Numbered from the stretch's first letter, positions 1 to 5,632 are shown. The stretch is 5,632 nucleotides of DNA from Pseudomonadota bacterium (GCA_023389135.1 JAEWEX010000306.1:1-5632), one strand, 5' to 3'. Notes: a model not told the origin generated them from the letters alone. Translations and numbers: made by a program.

Positions 1-130
1 CGCCTATGCCGACCTGATCGCCGTCGACGGCAATCCGCTTGAGGATCTGCGCGTGCTGACAGGCCAGGGTGTGCACATCCCGCTCATCATGAAGGACGGC
101 CACGCCTACAAGAACGAACTCGCCGCCTGA
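1..130 (+). CDS. Metal-dependent amidohydrolase, C-terminal fragment (5' end outside the window)
   Basis: Reading frame starts at base 2 and gives 42 residues before TGA at 128-130. They carry the end of an imidazolonepropionase-like (amidohydrolase superfamily) enzyme: the ADLIAVDGNP strand, where the chain returns to the small beta-sandwich domain, then VLTGQG and PLIMKDG. Aligned without gaps, 24 of 42 residues match the C-terminus of the complete amidohydrolase at 2095-3324, so the two are homologous. The catalytic metal-binding part lies upstream and cannot be checked here. The cut is caused by the window edge; nothing suggests a pseudogene. The COG0523 GTPase gene starts 19 bp downstream on the same strand, which suggests co-transcription. 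The substrate is unknown. Confidence 0.88.
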   Translation, partial: AYADLIAVDGNPLEDLRVLTGQGVHIPLIMKDGHAYKNELAA

Positions 131-149
131 GCAGGGAGCCCATCGCGCC

Positions 150-1208
150 ATGATCGTCGAGGACATCATCGCCGGCCGCCGGTCCATCCCGGTCTCGGTC
201 CTGACCGGCTTTCTTGGCAGCGGCAAGACCACGCTGCTGAACCGCCTGCTGCAACTGCCGGAGCTCGGCGACAGCGCCGTGCTGGTCAACGAGTTCGGCG
301 AGGTCGGGCTCGACCACCTGCTAGTCAGCGAGGTGAGCGAGAACATCGTGCTGCTGCAGTCGGGCTGCCTGTGCTGCACGGTGCGCGGGGATCTCGTCGA
401 GGCGCTGCGCGACCTGTTCATGAAGCTGCTGCGCGGCGAGATCCCGCCCTTCTCCCGGATCGCCATCGAGACCACGGGCCTCGCCGACCCGGCGCCCATC
501 GTCCACACGCTGATGACCGACCCGCTGCTGCGGGAGCGCTTTCGGCTGGCGGGCGTGACGACCACCGTCGATGCCGAGCACGGCGGCATGCAGCTCGACC
601 GCCACGAGGAATCCACCCGCCAGGCGGCCATCGCCGACCGGCTGGTGCTGACCAAGCTCGACCGCGTCGCGGACGGCGCCAAGGCCCTGCGGACCCGGTT
701 GCGCTCGCTCAACCCGCATGCGGAGATCGTCGGCTCGGAGCAGGCGGCCCGCACCGCCGAGACGCTGTTCCTCGACGCCACGTCGCCCGAGCGGCACCTG
801 GAGGCGGTGCGGCGGATCGAGGATGCCGCCGTGGTCGAACACGACCATCACCACCACGACCACCATCATCACGGCCACATCGACCGCCACGGCTACGCGT
901 CGGTGTGCCTCGGCAGCGCGCAGCCGCTGGACTGGGACCGGCTGATGGCCTGGCTGGAGGCGCTCCTGACCGAACACGGGCCCGACGTGCTGCGCATCAA
1001 GGGCATCCTGGACGTGGCGGGACAGGACGCCGCCGTGGTCATCCAGGGCGTGCAGCACGTGTTCTATCCCACCAGTTTCCTGCCGGACCGGCGGGGGGTG
1101 GAGAACGGCAGCCGGATCGTGGTGATCCACCGCGGGCTGGACGCGGGGGCGCTGGAGCAGGGCTTCCGGCAGGACGTGCTGGAGCCGGCTGCGCCGGAGC
1201 ACGCCTGA
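150..1208 (+). CDS. CobW/P47K (COG0523) family GTP-binding metal chaperone
   Basis: A 352-residue protein of usual length for the family. Seen: Walker A GFLGSGKTT at residues 20-28; the metal-binding GCLCC motif at 72-76 (Cys73, Cys75, Cys76); ETTGLADP at 107-114 (Walker B region); TKLD at 168-171 in the place of the guanine-specificity NKxD motif; a histidine-rich stretch at 231-243; then a CobW C-terminal domain at about 248-345 with LRIKGILDVAG and VQHVFYP. Family members are cytoplasmic GTPases that bind Zn, Co or other metals and deliver them to client enzymes; cobalamin synthesis, nitrile hydratase and zinc homeostasis are known settings. No cobalamin genes are visible, and the gene follows an amidohydrolase by 19 bp, so a metal-supply role for that enzyme is a reasonable inference. 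AGGGAG at 133-138 is a possible ribosome binding site, 11 nt from the ATG, somewhat far. The client and metal are not determined. Confidence 0.95.
   Translation: MIVEDIIAGRRSIPVSVLTGFLGSGKTTLLNRLLQLPELGDSAVLVNEFGEVGLDHLLVSEVSENIVLLQSGCLCCTVRGDLVEALRDLFMKLLRGEIPPFSRIAIETTGLADPAPIVHTLMTDPLLRERFRLAGVTTTVDAEHGGMQLDRHEESTRQAAIADRLVLTKLDRVADGAKALRTRLRSLNPHAEIVGSEQAARTAETLFLDATSPERHLEAVRRIEDAAVVEHDHHHHDHHHHGHIDRHGYASVCLGSAQPLDWDRLMAWLEALLTEHGPDVLRIKGILDVAGQDAAVVIQGVQHVFYPTSFLPDRRGVENGSRIVVIHRGLDAGALEQGFRQDVLEPAAPEHA
840..878 (+). other. Histidine-rich metal-binding loop coding segment
   Basis: These 13 codons encode residues 231-243 of the CobW-family protein, HDHHHHDHHHHGH, with ten histidines. 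The segment mixes CAC and CAT codons, so it is not a uniform trinucleotide repeat. Histidine-rich linkers between the GTPase and C-terminal domains are common in COG0523 proteins and are thought to bind or store Zn, Ni or Co. The position just before the C-terminal domain fits that arrangement. Confidence 0.9.
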
Positions 1209-1224
1209 AGGCGGACTTCAGGTG
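1202..1224. terminator. Compact inverted repeat between convergent genes, possible bidirectional terminator
   Basis: CCTGAAG (1204-1210) and CTTCAGG (1216-1222) form a perfect 7-bp stem around the 5-nt loop GCGGA. A G-T juxtaposition (1203/1223) and a C-G pair (1202/1224) extend it to 9 bp if the wobble is counted. The stop codons of both converging genes, TGA at 1206-1208 and its minus-strand counterpart at 1218-1220, lie in opposite arms. No T-run follows on either strand, so it is not a classical intrinsic terminator. It could still slow polymerase or protect 3' ends. Confidence 0.5.
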
Positions 1225-2054
1225 CGGATATGCGATATGCCGCCGGTCGGGACCGAGATAGACAGTGCGGTCGCGACGACGAGCGGCGCGAACTTTTCCT
1301 CGACCTCCTGGCTGCTGTAGCGCGCGGTCGAGACGGCGACGTTGATGGCGCCTGCCGCCAGACCGTCGGCCCCCAGCACCGGCGCGGCGATCGACAGGTC
1401 GCCGTAGAAATACTCCTCGAAGGCGGTGGCGTAGCCGCGGCTGCCGGACAGTTCGATCTTGCGCAGCAGCTCCGGCCGCTTCCAGCAGGTGTGGGGCGTG
1501 TGCGGCCTGAGGTCGGAGGCGTCCAGGATCGCGGCGACCCTGTCGCGCTCCATCCGCGACATGATCGCGATGCCGGAGGCCGTGCAGTAGGCCGGCATCC
1601 GCCCGCCGATCACGGTGTCGGTGTTGAGCACGTGGCGGCTCATGAACCGGGACACGAACACGATCGAGGTGCCGTCGAGCACGGTCAGGTTGACCGTCTC
1701 CTCGGTCATCTTGCTCAGATGCAGCAGGTAGGGCATCGCCCGGCCCACCAGCGGGCTGGACTGGGTGAAGCGCGCGCCCAGGTCGAGCGCGCGGGCGGAC
1801 AGGGCGAAGCGCTTGGTGTCCGGGTCCTTCACTAGGTAGCCCAGCCGCGTCAGCGTGTGGGTGAAGCGCTGCGCGGCGCTCTTGTCGAGGTCTATGGCCG
1901 CCGCGAGCTGGGTCAGGCTCAACGCCGGGTGGCCGGCGTCGAACGCCTCCAGCACCCGGAAGGCGCGCTCCACCGACTGGACCATCAACGGGTCCTTGGC
2001 ACTCTTGGATTTCATCGGCACCGCGCGGCGACGGGTGGGAGCATCGTCCTTCAT
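1218..2054 (-). CDS. IclR-family transcriptional regulator
   Basis: A 278-residue protein with the two-domain IclR layout: an N-terminal winged helix-turn-helix at about residues 25-85 (SVERAFRVLEAF, then LSLTQLAAAIDLDKSAAQRFTHTLTRLGYL split over the helices, wing DPDTKRFALS), and a C-terminal effector-binding domain at about 100-270 (MPAYCTASGIAIMS, FEEYFYGDLSIAAPV, INVAVST). IclR proteins usually control nearby catabolic and transport genes as dimers that respond to a small organic ligand. It lies 40 bp downstream of the amidohydrolase on the same strand, so it is probably the last gene of that cluster and may regulate it and the divergent TRAP genes. The start is uncertain: the ATG at 2054 lacks a clear Shine-Dalgarno, as does Met14 (2015); Met24 (1985) has AAGGA 7 nt upstream but would leave almost no leader before the helix-turn-helix. 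The ligand is unknown. Confidence 0.94.
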   Translation of the reverse strand: MKDDAPTRRRAVPMKSKSAKDPLMVQSVERAFRVLEAFDAGHPALSLTQLAAAIDLDKSAAQRFTHTLTRLGYLVKDPDTKRFALSARALDLGARFTQSSPLVGRAMPYLLHLSKMTEETVNLTVLDGTSIVFVSRFMSRHVLNTDTVIGGRMPAYCTASGIAIMSRMERDRVAAILDASDLRPHTPHTCWKRPELLRKIELSGSRGYATAFEEYFYGDLSIAAPVLGADGLAAGAINVAVSTARYSSQEVEEKFAPLVVATALSISVPTGGISHIRT

Positions 2055-2094
2055 AGCGGAACGGCGATGCGTCCGCCACCGGCCGCCCCGCTTG

Positions 2095-3324
2095 CTAGCC
2101 GGACAGTTCGTCCTTCATCACGGCCCCGTTGGCCATGATGAGAGGCATGTGGGCGCCCTGGCCGGTCAGCAAAGTCAGGTCCTGGAACGGATCGCCGTCG
2201 ACGACGAGGAGGTCGGCGATGGCGCCGGGCGCGACCACGCCGAGCCGGCCTTTCCGGCGGACCACCTCTGCCCCGACGATGGTGGCGCTGCGGATGATGT
2301 CGGCGGCCTCCTGAAAGGCGCCGCGCACGAGAAACTCTTCCGACTGCAGCTCCGGGGATTTCGACATGTCGCTGCCGAAGGCGGTCTTCACACCGTGGCG
2401 AAAGGCCAGTTCCACCGAGCGGGTTCCCGCCTCCAGCACCGCGTCGAGCTTGGCCAGCCCGAGCGGCGGATAGCCGAGGCGCAGGCCGTTCTCCTTCAGG
2501 TTCTTGTAGGCGATCAGGTTGGGGATCAGATAGGTGCCGGCCGCGGCCATCTGTCGGGCGGTGTCCTCGTCGAGCATGTTGCCATGCTCTATGGTCCTGA
2601 CGCCCGCCTCCACCGCCCGGGCGATGCCGGCCGCCGTGTAGACATGCGCCATGACATAGGTGTTGGAGCGCGTCGCCTCGTCCACCACGGCGCGCAGCTC
2701 CTCCATGGAATACTGGAGCTGGTCGATGGGGTCCGACTGGGACGCGACCCCGCCGCCGGCCATGACCTTGATCTGGTCGGCTCCGAGCCTGATCTCGTCG
2801 CGCACCGCCTTGCGCACCTCCGGCACGCCGTCGGCGATGCGGCCGACGCCGCTCAGAATGTGGACGCAGGGACACGGTTCGCGCAGGTCGGCCGGCGAGC
2901 GGCTGTCGCCGTGACCGCCGGTCTGGCTGATGGCGCGCCCCGCGACGAACAGCCGTGGACCCTTGAACAGTCCGAGCTCCACGGCGCGCTTGTGGCCGAA
3001 ATCGCCGCCGCCGGCATCCCGCACCGTGGTGAAGCCGCGCATCACCATGCCCTCCAGCGTGCGCCCGGCATAAGCCGTCACCAGCGAGGGCAGCAGAGCC
3101 GGCGCCGCCGGCAGCAGCTCGCGATGGATGTGGACGTGGCAGTCGATCAGTCCCGGCATCAGCGTGCGCCCGCCGAGGTCTACCACCCGCGCGTTCGTGT
3201 CGGACACCCGACCGCGTTCCACCGCCACGATGTCGTTTCCGGAGACCCGGACCTCGAAGCCCGGCAGCAGCCGGCCCTCGCGCGCGTCGAGCAGGGCGAG
3301 GTTGCGGAACACGGTGTCGGTCAT
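2095..3324 (-). CDS. Metal-dependent amidohydrolase (imidazolonepropionase-like / Xaa-Pro dipeptidase-like)
   Basis: A complete 409-residue cytoplasmic amidohydrolase with no signal peptide. The expected metal-site elements appear in order: HVH at residues 63-65 after GLIDC; Lys186 in QIKVMAGGG, the candidate carbamylated bridging lysine; His227 (AHVY); His247 (EHGN); and Asp319 (GSDM). The N- and C-terminal segments (about 1-58 and 360-409) form the small beta-sandwich domain. Relatives hydrolyse C-N bonds in cyclic amides, dipeptides such as Xaa-Pro or Xaa-Arg, and acylated amino acids; the sequence does not tell which. A strong AGGAGG site 7 nt before the ATG fixes the start. The GAF-domain gene ends 21 bp upstream and the IclR gene begins 40 bp downstream, all on the same strand. 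The C-terminus resembles the enzyme ending at base 130, so the locus carries two related hydrolases on opposite strands. The stop is TAG. Confidence 0.94.
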   Translation of the reverse strand: MTDTVFRNLALLDAREGRLLPGFEVRVSGNDIVAVERGRVSDTNARVVDLGGRTLMPGLIDCHVHIHRELLPAAPALLPSLVTAYAGRTLEGMVMRGFTTVRDAGGGDFGHKRAVELGLFKGPRLFVAGRAISQTGGHGDSRSPADLREPCPCVHILSGVGRIADGVPEVRKAVRDEIRLGADQIKVMAGGGVASQSDPIDQLQYSMEELRAVVDEATRSNTYVMAHVYTAAGIARAVEAGVRTIEHGNMLDEDTARQMAAAGTYLIPNLIAYKNLKENGLRLGYPPLGLAKLDAVLEAGTRSVELAFRHGVKTAFGSDMSKSPELQSEEFLVRGAFQEAADIIRSATIVGAEVVRRKGRLGVVAPGAIADLLVVDGDPFQDLTLLTGQGAHMPLIMANGAVMKDELSG

Positions 3325-3330
3325 GGCGGA

Positions 3331-3337
3331 CCCTCCT
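3331..3337 (-). promoter_or_regulatory. Strong ribosome binding site of the amidohydrolase
   Basis: Read on the minus strand this is AGGAGGG, with the AGGAGG core 7 nt before the ATG at 3324. It sits in the 21-bp gap after the GAF-domain gene, which supports both the chosen start and translation from a shared transcript. Confidence 0.85.
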
Positions 3338-3345
3338 GGCCCAGG

Positions 3346-3849
3346 TCAGTGCTGGCGTGCGCGGATCAGGGCGAACGCCGGACCCAGCAGCGCGGCATAG
3401 GGCTTCAGCCGCTCCAGCGCCTCGTCGGTGTAGTGGCCGACACGGTGGCCGAGATTGATGGTGCCCAGCACCTCGCCGCCATGGATGACCGGCACGTTGG
3501 CGAGTGCGGTGCAGCCCAGCTCCTCCACCATGGTCCAGGTCGCATAGGTGGAGCGCAACTCGTCCTGCGTCCGGCTGAGGAAGATGCGACCTTGCTTCAG
3601 CACATGGTTGCCCCAGTCGGTTCCCTGGAGCGGCTTGCGCCCTCCATTGGGATATTGCTGCGGCACGGTGGTGTAGACCCGTTCGCCGTCGCCATTGGCG
3701 TGCAGCAGCAGGTAGGTGCAGAACAGCCGGCCGGCATCATGCTCGATCGCCGCGTCGACCGCTGCGAACAGGGCCTCGGGCTGCCGCCCGGCCTCCAATC
3801 CCAGCACCAGCGACGCAAGCCGGCCTTCGGACTGCTCGGATGCGTGCAT
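3346..3849 (-). CDS. Small GAF-domain protein, function unknown
   Basis: A 167-residue soluble protein made of essentially one GAF-like domain. Seen: a leading helix (about 10-36, LASLVLGLEAG...ALFAAVDAAIE), a core strand FCTYLLLH at 43-50, GRIFLSRTQDELRSTY at 88-102, LGCTALANVPVIHGGEVLGTINL at 111-133 with the characteristic GAF strand pair split around GGEVLG, and a C-terminal helix at about 141-165. No kinase, cyclase, HTH or other output domain is attached. GAF domains usually bind small ligands or mediate dimerisation; a stand-alone one ahead of an amidohydrolase gene may sense the substrate or be an accessory to the pathway, but that is inference. The start at 3849 is preferred over an in-frame GTG at 3894 because GGAG lies 7 nt upstream and the additional 15 residues look unlike a GAF N-terminus. 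It heads the minus-strand cluster and faces the TRAP permease gene. Confidence 0.83.
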   Translation of the reverse strand: MHASEQSEGRLASLVLGLEAGRQPEALFAAVDAAIEHDAGRLFCTYLLLHANGDGERVYTTVPQQYPNGGRKPLQGTDWGNHVLKQGRIFLSRTQDELRSTYATWTMVEELGCTALANVPVIHGGEVLGTINLGHRVGHYTDEALERLKPYAALLGPAFALIRARQH

Positions 3850-3855
3850 CAATTG

Positions 3856-3860
3856 TCTCC
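3856..3860 (-). promoter_or_regulatory. Ribosome binding site of the GAF-domain gene
   Basis: On the minus strand this reads GGAGA, with GGAG placed 7 nt before the ATG at 3849. It decides the start in favour of 3849; the upstream in-frame GTG at 3894 has no comparable site. Confidence 0.7.
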
Positions 3861-3903
3861 GTCCACCTGAAGCGACTGTCGCGCCACGGCACACAGACTA
3901 ACA

Positions 3904-3914
3904 ATACTCTGTAT
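3904..3914. repeat. Short inverted repeat in the divergent promoter (ATAC-TCT-GTAT)
   Basis: ATAC (3904-3907) and GTAT (3911-3914) are a perfect inverted repeat around TCT, with a further symmetric C/G pair at 3902 and 3916. It overlaps the next inverted repeat by three bases. The dyad symmetry fits an operator half-site pair for a dimeric regulator such as the IclR protein, but short palindromes arise easily in AT-rich DNA. Confidence 0.35.
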
Positions 3915-3926
3915 CGTATGTCGATA
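3912..3926. repeat. Inverted repeat in the divergent promoter (TATCG-5 nt-CGATA)
   Basis: TATCG (3912-3916) and CGATA (3922-3926) are perfect inverted arms around TATGT. A 15-bp dyad of this size is typical of an operator for a dimeric HTH regulator. Its centre is 70 bp from the GAF start and 115 bp from the TRAP start, a reasonable place to control both directions. Binding by the IclR protein is inference. Confidence 0.42.
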
Positions 3927-3951
3927 TTTTTGCTTGCGCCCCGGATGGGCC

Positions 3952-3966
3952 GGTGATTTGCTCACC
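3952..3966. repeat. Inverted repeat upstream of the TRAP permease (GGTGA-5 nt-TCACC)
   Basis: GGTGA (3952-3956) and TCACC (3962-3966) are perfect 5-bp arms around TTTGC. It has the same 5-5-5 geometry as the repeat at 3912-3926, 40 bp away, but a different sequence. It may be an operator or a small hairpin in the TRAP leader; nothing else supports either role. Confidence 0.35.
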
Positions 3967-4033
3967 AGGCACGCCCGATCAAGCGCGCGGGCGTCACCGT
4001 CACGAGAATCGACGGACGAGGGGATCCGCGACG

Positions 4034-5632
4034 ATGACCAGCCCTCCTGCTCCTGCCGGCCAGCCCGGGCTTGACGAGCTCGATGCGCGCGGTCGCGCGG
4101 TGGTCGACGAGGTGGAGGCCGACACCCGGATCCGGCTCCCCGGCATCTGGCGTAAGCTCGCCTACGCGGTCGCGCTCGGCCTTGCCGGCTTCCATCTCTA
4201 CACGGGCCTGTTCGGCGTGCTGGTCGGCATCCAGCAGCGCATCATCCATGTAGGGTTCGCGCTGGCCCTGACGTTCATTTTGCGCCGTTTCAACGGCCGT
4301 CAGGACACGCGCCCCACCCTGCTCGACCTGTTCTGGATCCTGGGTGTATCGGCCTCCAGCGCCTATCTCGCCTATCAGGGCGTGTCGCTGGATGCGAGGC
4401 TCGGGCTGGTCTTCACCAGCGACATTGTGCTCGGCGCGATCCTCACCGTCGCGGTGCTGGAGGCGACGCGGCGGGTCGTCGGCTGGGCGCTGCCCGCCAT
4501 CGCCGCGCTGTCGATCGTCTACGCGATGTTCGGCCCCTACTTCCCGGGCATGCTCGGCCATCGCGGCTTCTCGGTCGAGGACGTCACCACCATCCTGTTC
4601 CTGTCCACCGAGGGGGTCTACGGCATCCCCGCGGCGGTCTCGGCCACCTACATCGCGCTGTTCATCCTGCTTGGCGCGCTGCTCAAGCACAGCGGCGCCG
4701 TGTCCTTCTTCACCGATCTGGCGCTGGCGCTGTTCAGCGGCGTCCGCGGCGGACCGGCAAAGGTGGCGGTCGTCGCCAGCGGCCTGTTCGGCATGATCAG
4801 CGGCAGCGCCATCGCCAATGTGTCGAGCACGGGTGTCATTACGATCCCGCTGATGAAGCGCACCGGATTTTCCGCCCGCTTCGCCGCGTCGGTGGAGGCG
4901 GTCGCCTCTTCCTGCGGGCAGTTCACGCCGCCCATCATGGCGTCCGCCGCCTTTGTCATCGCCGAGGTGCTGGGCATCGGCTACATCGATGTGGCGCTCG
5001 GGGCAGCGATCCCCGCCGCCATCTACTATCTTGCGCTGTTCGTCACCATCGATCTCAGATCGGCGCGGCTGGGCATGCGCGGCGAGCGGCGCGCCGACAC
5101 GCCGCCGATAACGACCATCATGCTCAACGGCGGCTATCTGCTGCTGGTGCCCGCGACACTGGTCTACATGCTCGCGGTGGTCGGCTACTCCCCCCTGCGC
5201 GCCGGCATGTACGCATTGATCGTCAACGTAGCGCTGTTTCTCATCCGCGAGGCGCTCGACGACGCGCGCGCGCCGCGCTGGGGCGTCGCCGCCGCGGTGG
5301 TGGCGCTGCATGCCGCCGTGTTCGCGGTCGACATGGCCGCGGGCCACCTGGTTGCCGTGGGGGTCTACGTTGCCGCACTGGCCGCCATCGGCCTGCTGGC
5401 CGGAGATGCCGGAGGCACGCTCGGCTTTCTTCACCGCTTCGTGCGCAAGGTCGCCGACGCGCTGGCGGAGGGCGCGGTGGGCATCCTGGAGGTGGCGACC
5501 TGCGTCGCCTGCGCCGGCATCATCATCGGCATGCTCTCCCTGACGGGCCTCGGCCTGCGGCTCTCGGGCATGCTCCTCAACATCGCCGACGGCAGCCTGC
5601 CGCTGCTGCTGGTTCTGACCATGCTGGCGTCG
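4034..5632 (+). CDS. Fused 4TM/12TM TRAP transporter permease (DctQM-type), 3' end outside the window
   Basis: Open for 533 codons to the window edge without a stop. A soluble N-terminus (1-40) is followed by a DctQ-like part (about 42-170, with FHLYTGLFG and QQRIIHVGFALALTF) and the large DctM part from about 185 on. Roughly 14-15 hydrophobic segments are visible. Signature runs of the fused TRAP family appear: LLKHSGAVSFFTDLA (215-230 region), GGPAKVAVVASGLFGMISGS (239-258), STGVITIPLMKR (265-276) and the pore-like ASSCGQFTPPIMASAAFVIAE (291-311) region. These inner-membrane secondary transporters import organic acids and similar solutes using Na+ or H+ and a periplasmic TAXI-type binding protein, which is not in the window and may lie downstream. 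GAGGGG at 4018-4023 is a plausible ribosome site, 10 nt before the ATG. Odd point: Cys294 stands where a glycine is usual in SSGGQ. The substrate is unknown; context suggests it feeds the amidohydrolases. Confidence 0.93.
   Translation, partial: MTSPPAPAGQPGLDELDARGRAVVDEVEADTRIRLPGIWRKLAYAVALGLAGFHLYTGLFGVLVGIQQRIIHVGFALALTFILRRFNGRQDTRPTLLDLFWILGVSASSAYLAYQGVSLDARLGLVFTSDIVLGAILTVAVLEATRRVVGWALPAIAALSIVYAMFGPYFPGMLGHRGFSVEDVTTILFLSTEGVYGIPAAVSATYIALFILLGALLKHSGAVSFFTDLALALFSGVRGGPAKVAVVASGLFGMISGSAIANVSSTGVITIPLMKRTGFSARFAASVEAVASSCGQFTPPIMASAAFVIAEVLGIGYIDVALGAAIPAAIYYLALFVTIDLRSARLGMRGERRADTPPITTIMLNGGYLLLVPATLVYMLAVVGYSPLRAGMYALIVNVALFLIREALDDARAPRWGVAAAVVALHAAVFAVDMAAGHLVAVGVYVAALAAIGLLAGDAGGTLGFLHRFVRKVADALAEGAVGILEVATCVACAGIIIGMLSLTGLGLRLSGMLLNIADGSLPLLLVLTMLAS

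Larger units (their letters stand above)
3850..4033. promoter_or_regulatory. Divergent intergenic promoter/operator region
   Basis: This 184-bp gap lies between the start codons of the GAF-led cluster (minus) and the TRAP permease (plus), so it must hold or lead to promoters for both, unless the TRAP gene has a distant one. Bases 3897-3935 are strikingly AT-rich against the high-GC background. On the minus strand, TCGACA (3919-3924, one mismatch to TTGACA) is followed about 17 bp later by TTAGTC, a weak -35/-10 candidate. No convincing plus-strand promoter pair was found. Three short inverted repeats lie in 3904-3966 and are listed separately. The rest of the gap is GC-rich and shows no open reading frame I trust. 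Confidence 0.6.

Noticed and set aside
1..130. Amidohydrolase fragment as a pseudogene remnant
   Set aside because: The frame is intact to its stop and the truncation coincides with the window edge, so an ordinary full gene extending upstream is the simpler reading.
840..878. CAC/CAT-rich run as a microsatellite or engineered His-tag
   Set aside because: Codons are mixed and interrupted by Asp and Gly, and the position matches the natural His-rich linker of COG0523 proteins.
371..1261. A 296-codon plus-strand frame within the CobW gene, and a 293-codon minus-strand frame at 321-1202
   Set aside because: Both are shadow frames of the motif-confirmed GTPase; their translations are Arg/Pro/Ala-rich and match no known fold.
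1039..2079. A 346-codon minus-strand frame overlapping the IclR gene in another phase
   Set aside because: The IclR frame has a full HTH and effector domain; this one gives Arg/Pro-rich sequence and would run antisense into the GTPase gene.
2055..2094. Inverted repeat GCGGA (2056-2060) / TCCGC (2072-2076) in the 40-bp gap before the IclR gene
   Set aside because: Five-base GC arms with an 11-nt spacer are expected by chance in DNA of this composition, and no promoter or T-run accompanies them.
3346..3849. GAF protein as a free methionine-R-sulfoxide reductase
   Set aside because: Size and fold fit, but only two cysteines (Cys44, Cys113) are present, and the conserved three-cysteine arrangement and surrounding motif of that enzyme are not seen.
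1855..3870. A 671-codon plus-strand open frame across the IclR start, amidohydrolase and GAF genes
   Set aside because: It is antisense to three recognisable genes, its product is a low-complexity mix rich in His, Arg, Gly and Ala with no family resemblance, and long antisense frames are expected in high-GC DNA.
3962..5434. A 490-codon minus-strand open frame opposite the TRAP permease
   Set aside because: The product is rich in Arg, Asp, Gln, His and Gly, typical of the complement of a hydrophobic GC-rich gene. The opposite strand carries a clear TRAP permease in a continuous frame.

Overview
The window is high-GC DNA with G/C-rich third codon positions, short intergenic gaps and gene families (IclR regulator, fused TRAP permease, COG0523 GTPase, imidazolonepropionase-like amidohydrolases) typical of a free-living alphaproteobacterium, perhaps Rhodospirillales or Hyphomicrobiales. 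That placement is an inference from composition and gene content only. I see no rRNA, tRNA, CRISPR array, insertion sequence or phage gene.

Layout. Bases 1-130 (+) hold the C-terminal end of a metal-dependent amidohydrolase. It is followed 19 bp later by a complete CobW/COG0523-type GTPase with a natural histidine-rich metal loop (150-1208, +). These run convergently into a three-gene cluster on the minus strand, which reads in transcription order: small GAF-domain protein (3849-3346), second complete amidohydrolase (3324-2095), IclR-family regulator (2054-1218). The convergent meeting point is very tight: a perfect 7-bp inverted repeat contains both TGA stop codons. A 184-bp divergent promoter region (3850-4033), with an AT-rich patch and three small inverted repeats, separates the minus-strand cluster from a fused 4TM/12TM TRAP transporter permease (4034 to the window end, +, unfinished).

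How the genes may work together (inference). The TRAP permease would import an organic acid, amide or peptide-like solute. One or both amidohydrolases, whose C-termini are clearly related, would hydrolyse it or a derivative in the cytoplasm. The COG0523 GTPase would supply or manage the metal these enzymes need. The IclR protein, and perhaps the GAF protein, would sense the substrate and control the divergent promoters. The substrate cannot be read from the sequence. The most unusual points are the paired amidohydrolases with a metal-handling GTPase, the conserved-looking small GAF gene of unknown role leading the catabolic cluster, the stop-codon-sharing hairpin, and a cysteine in the TRAP pore motif.
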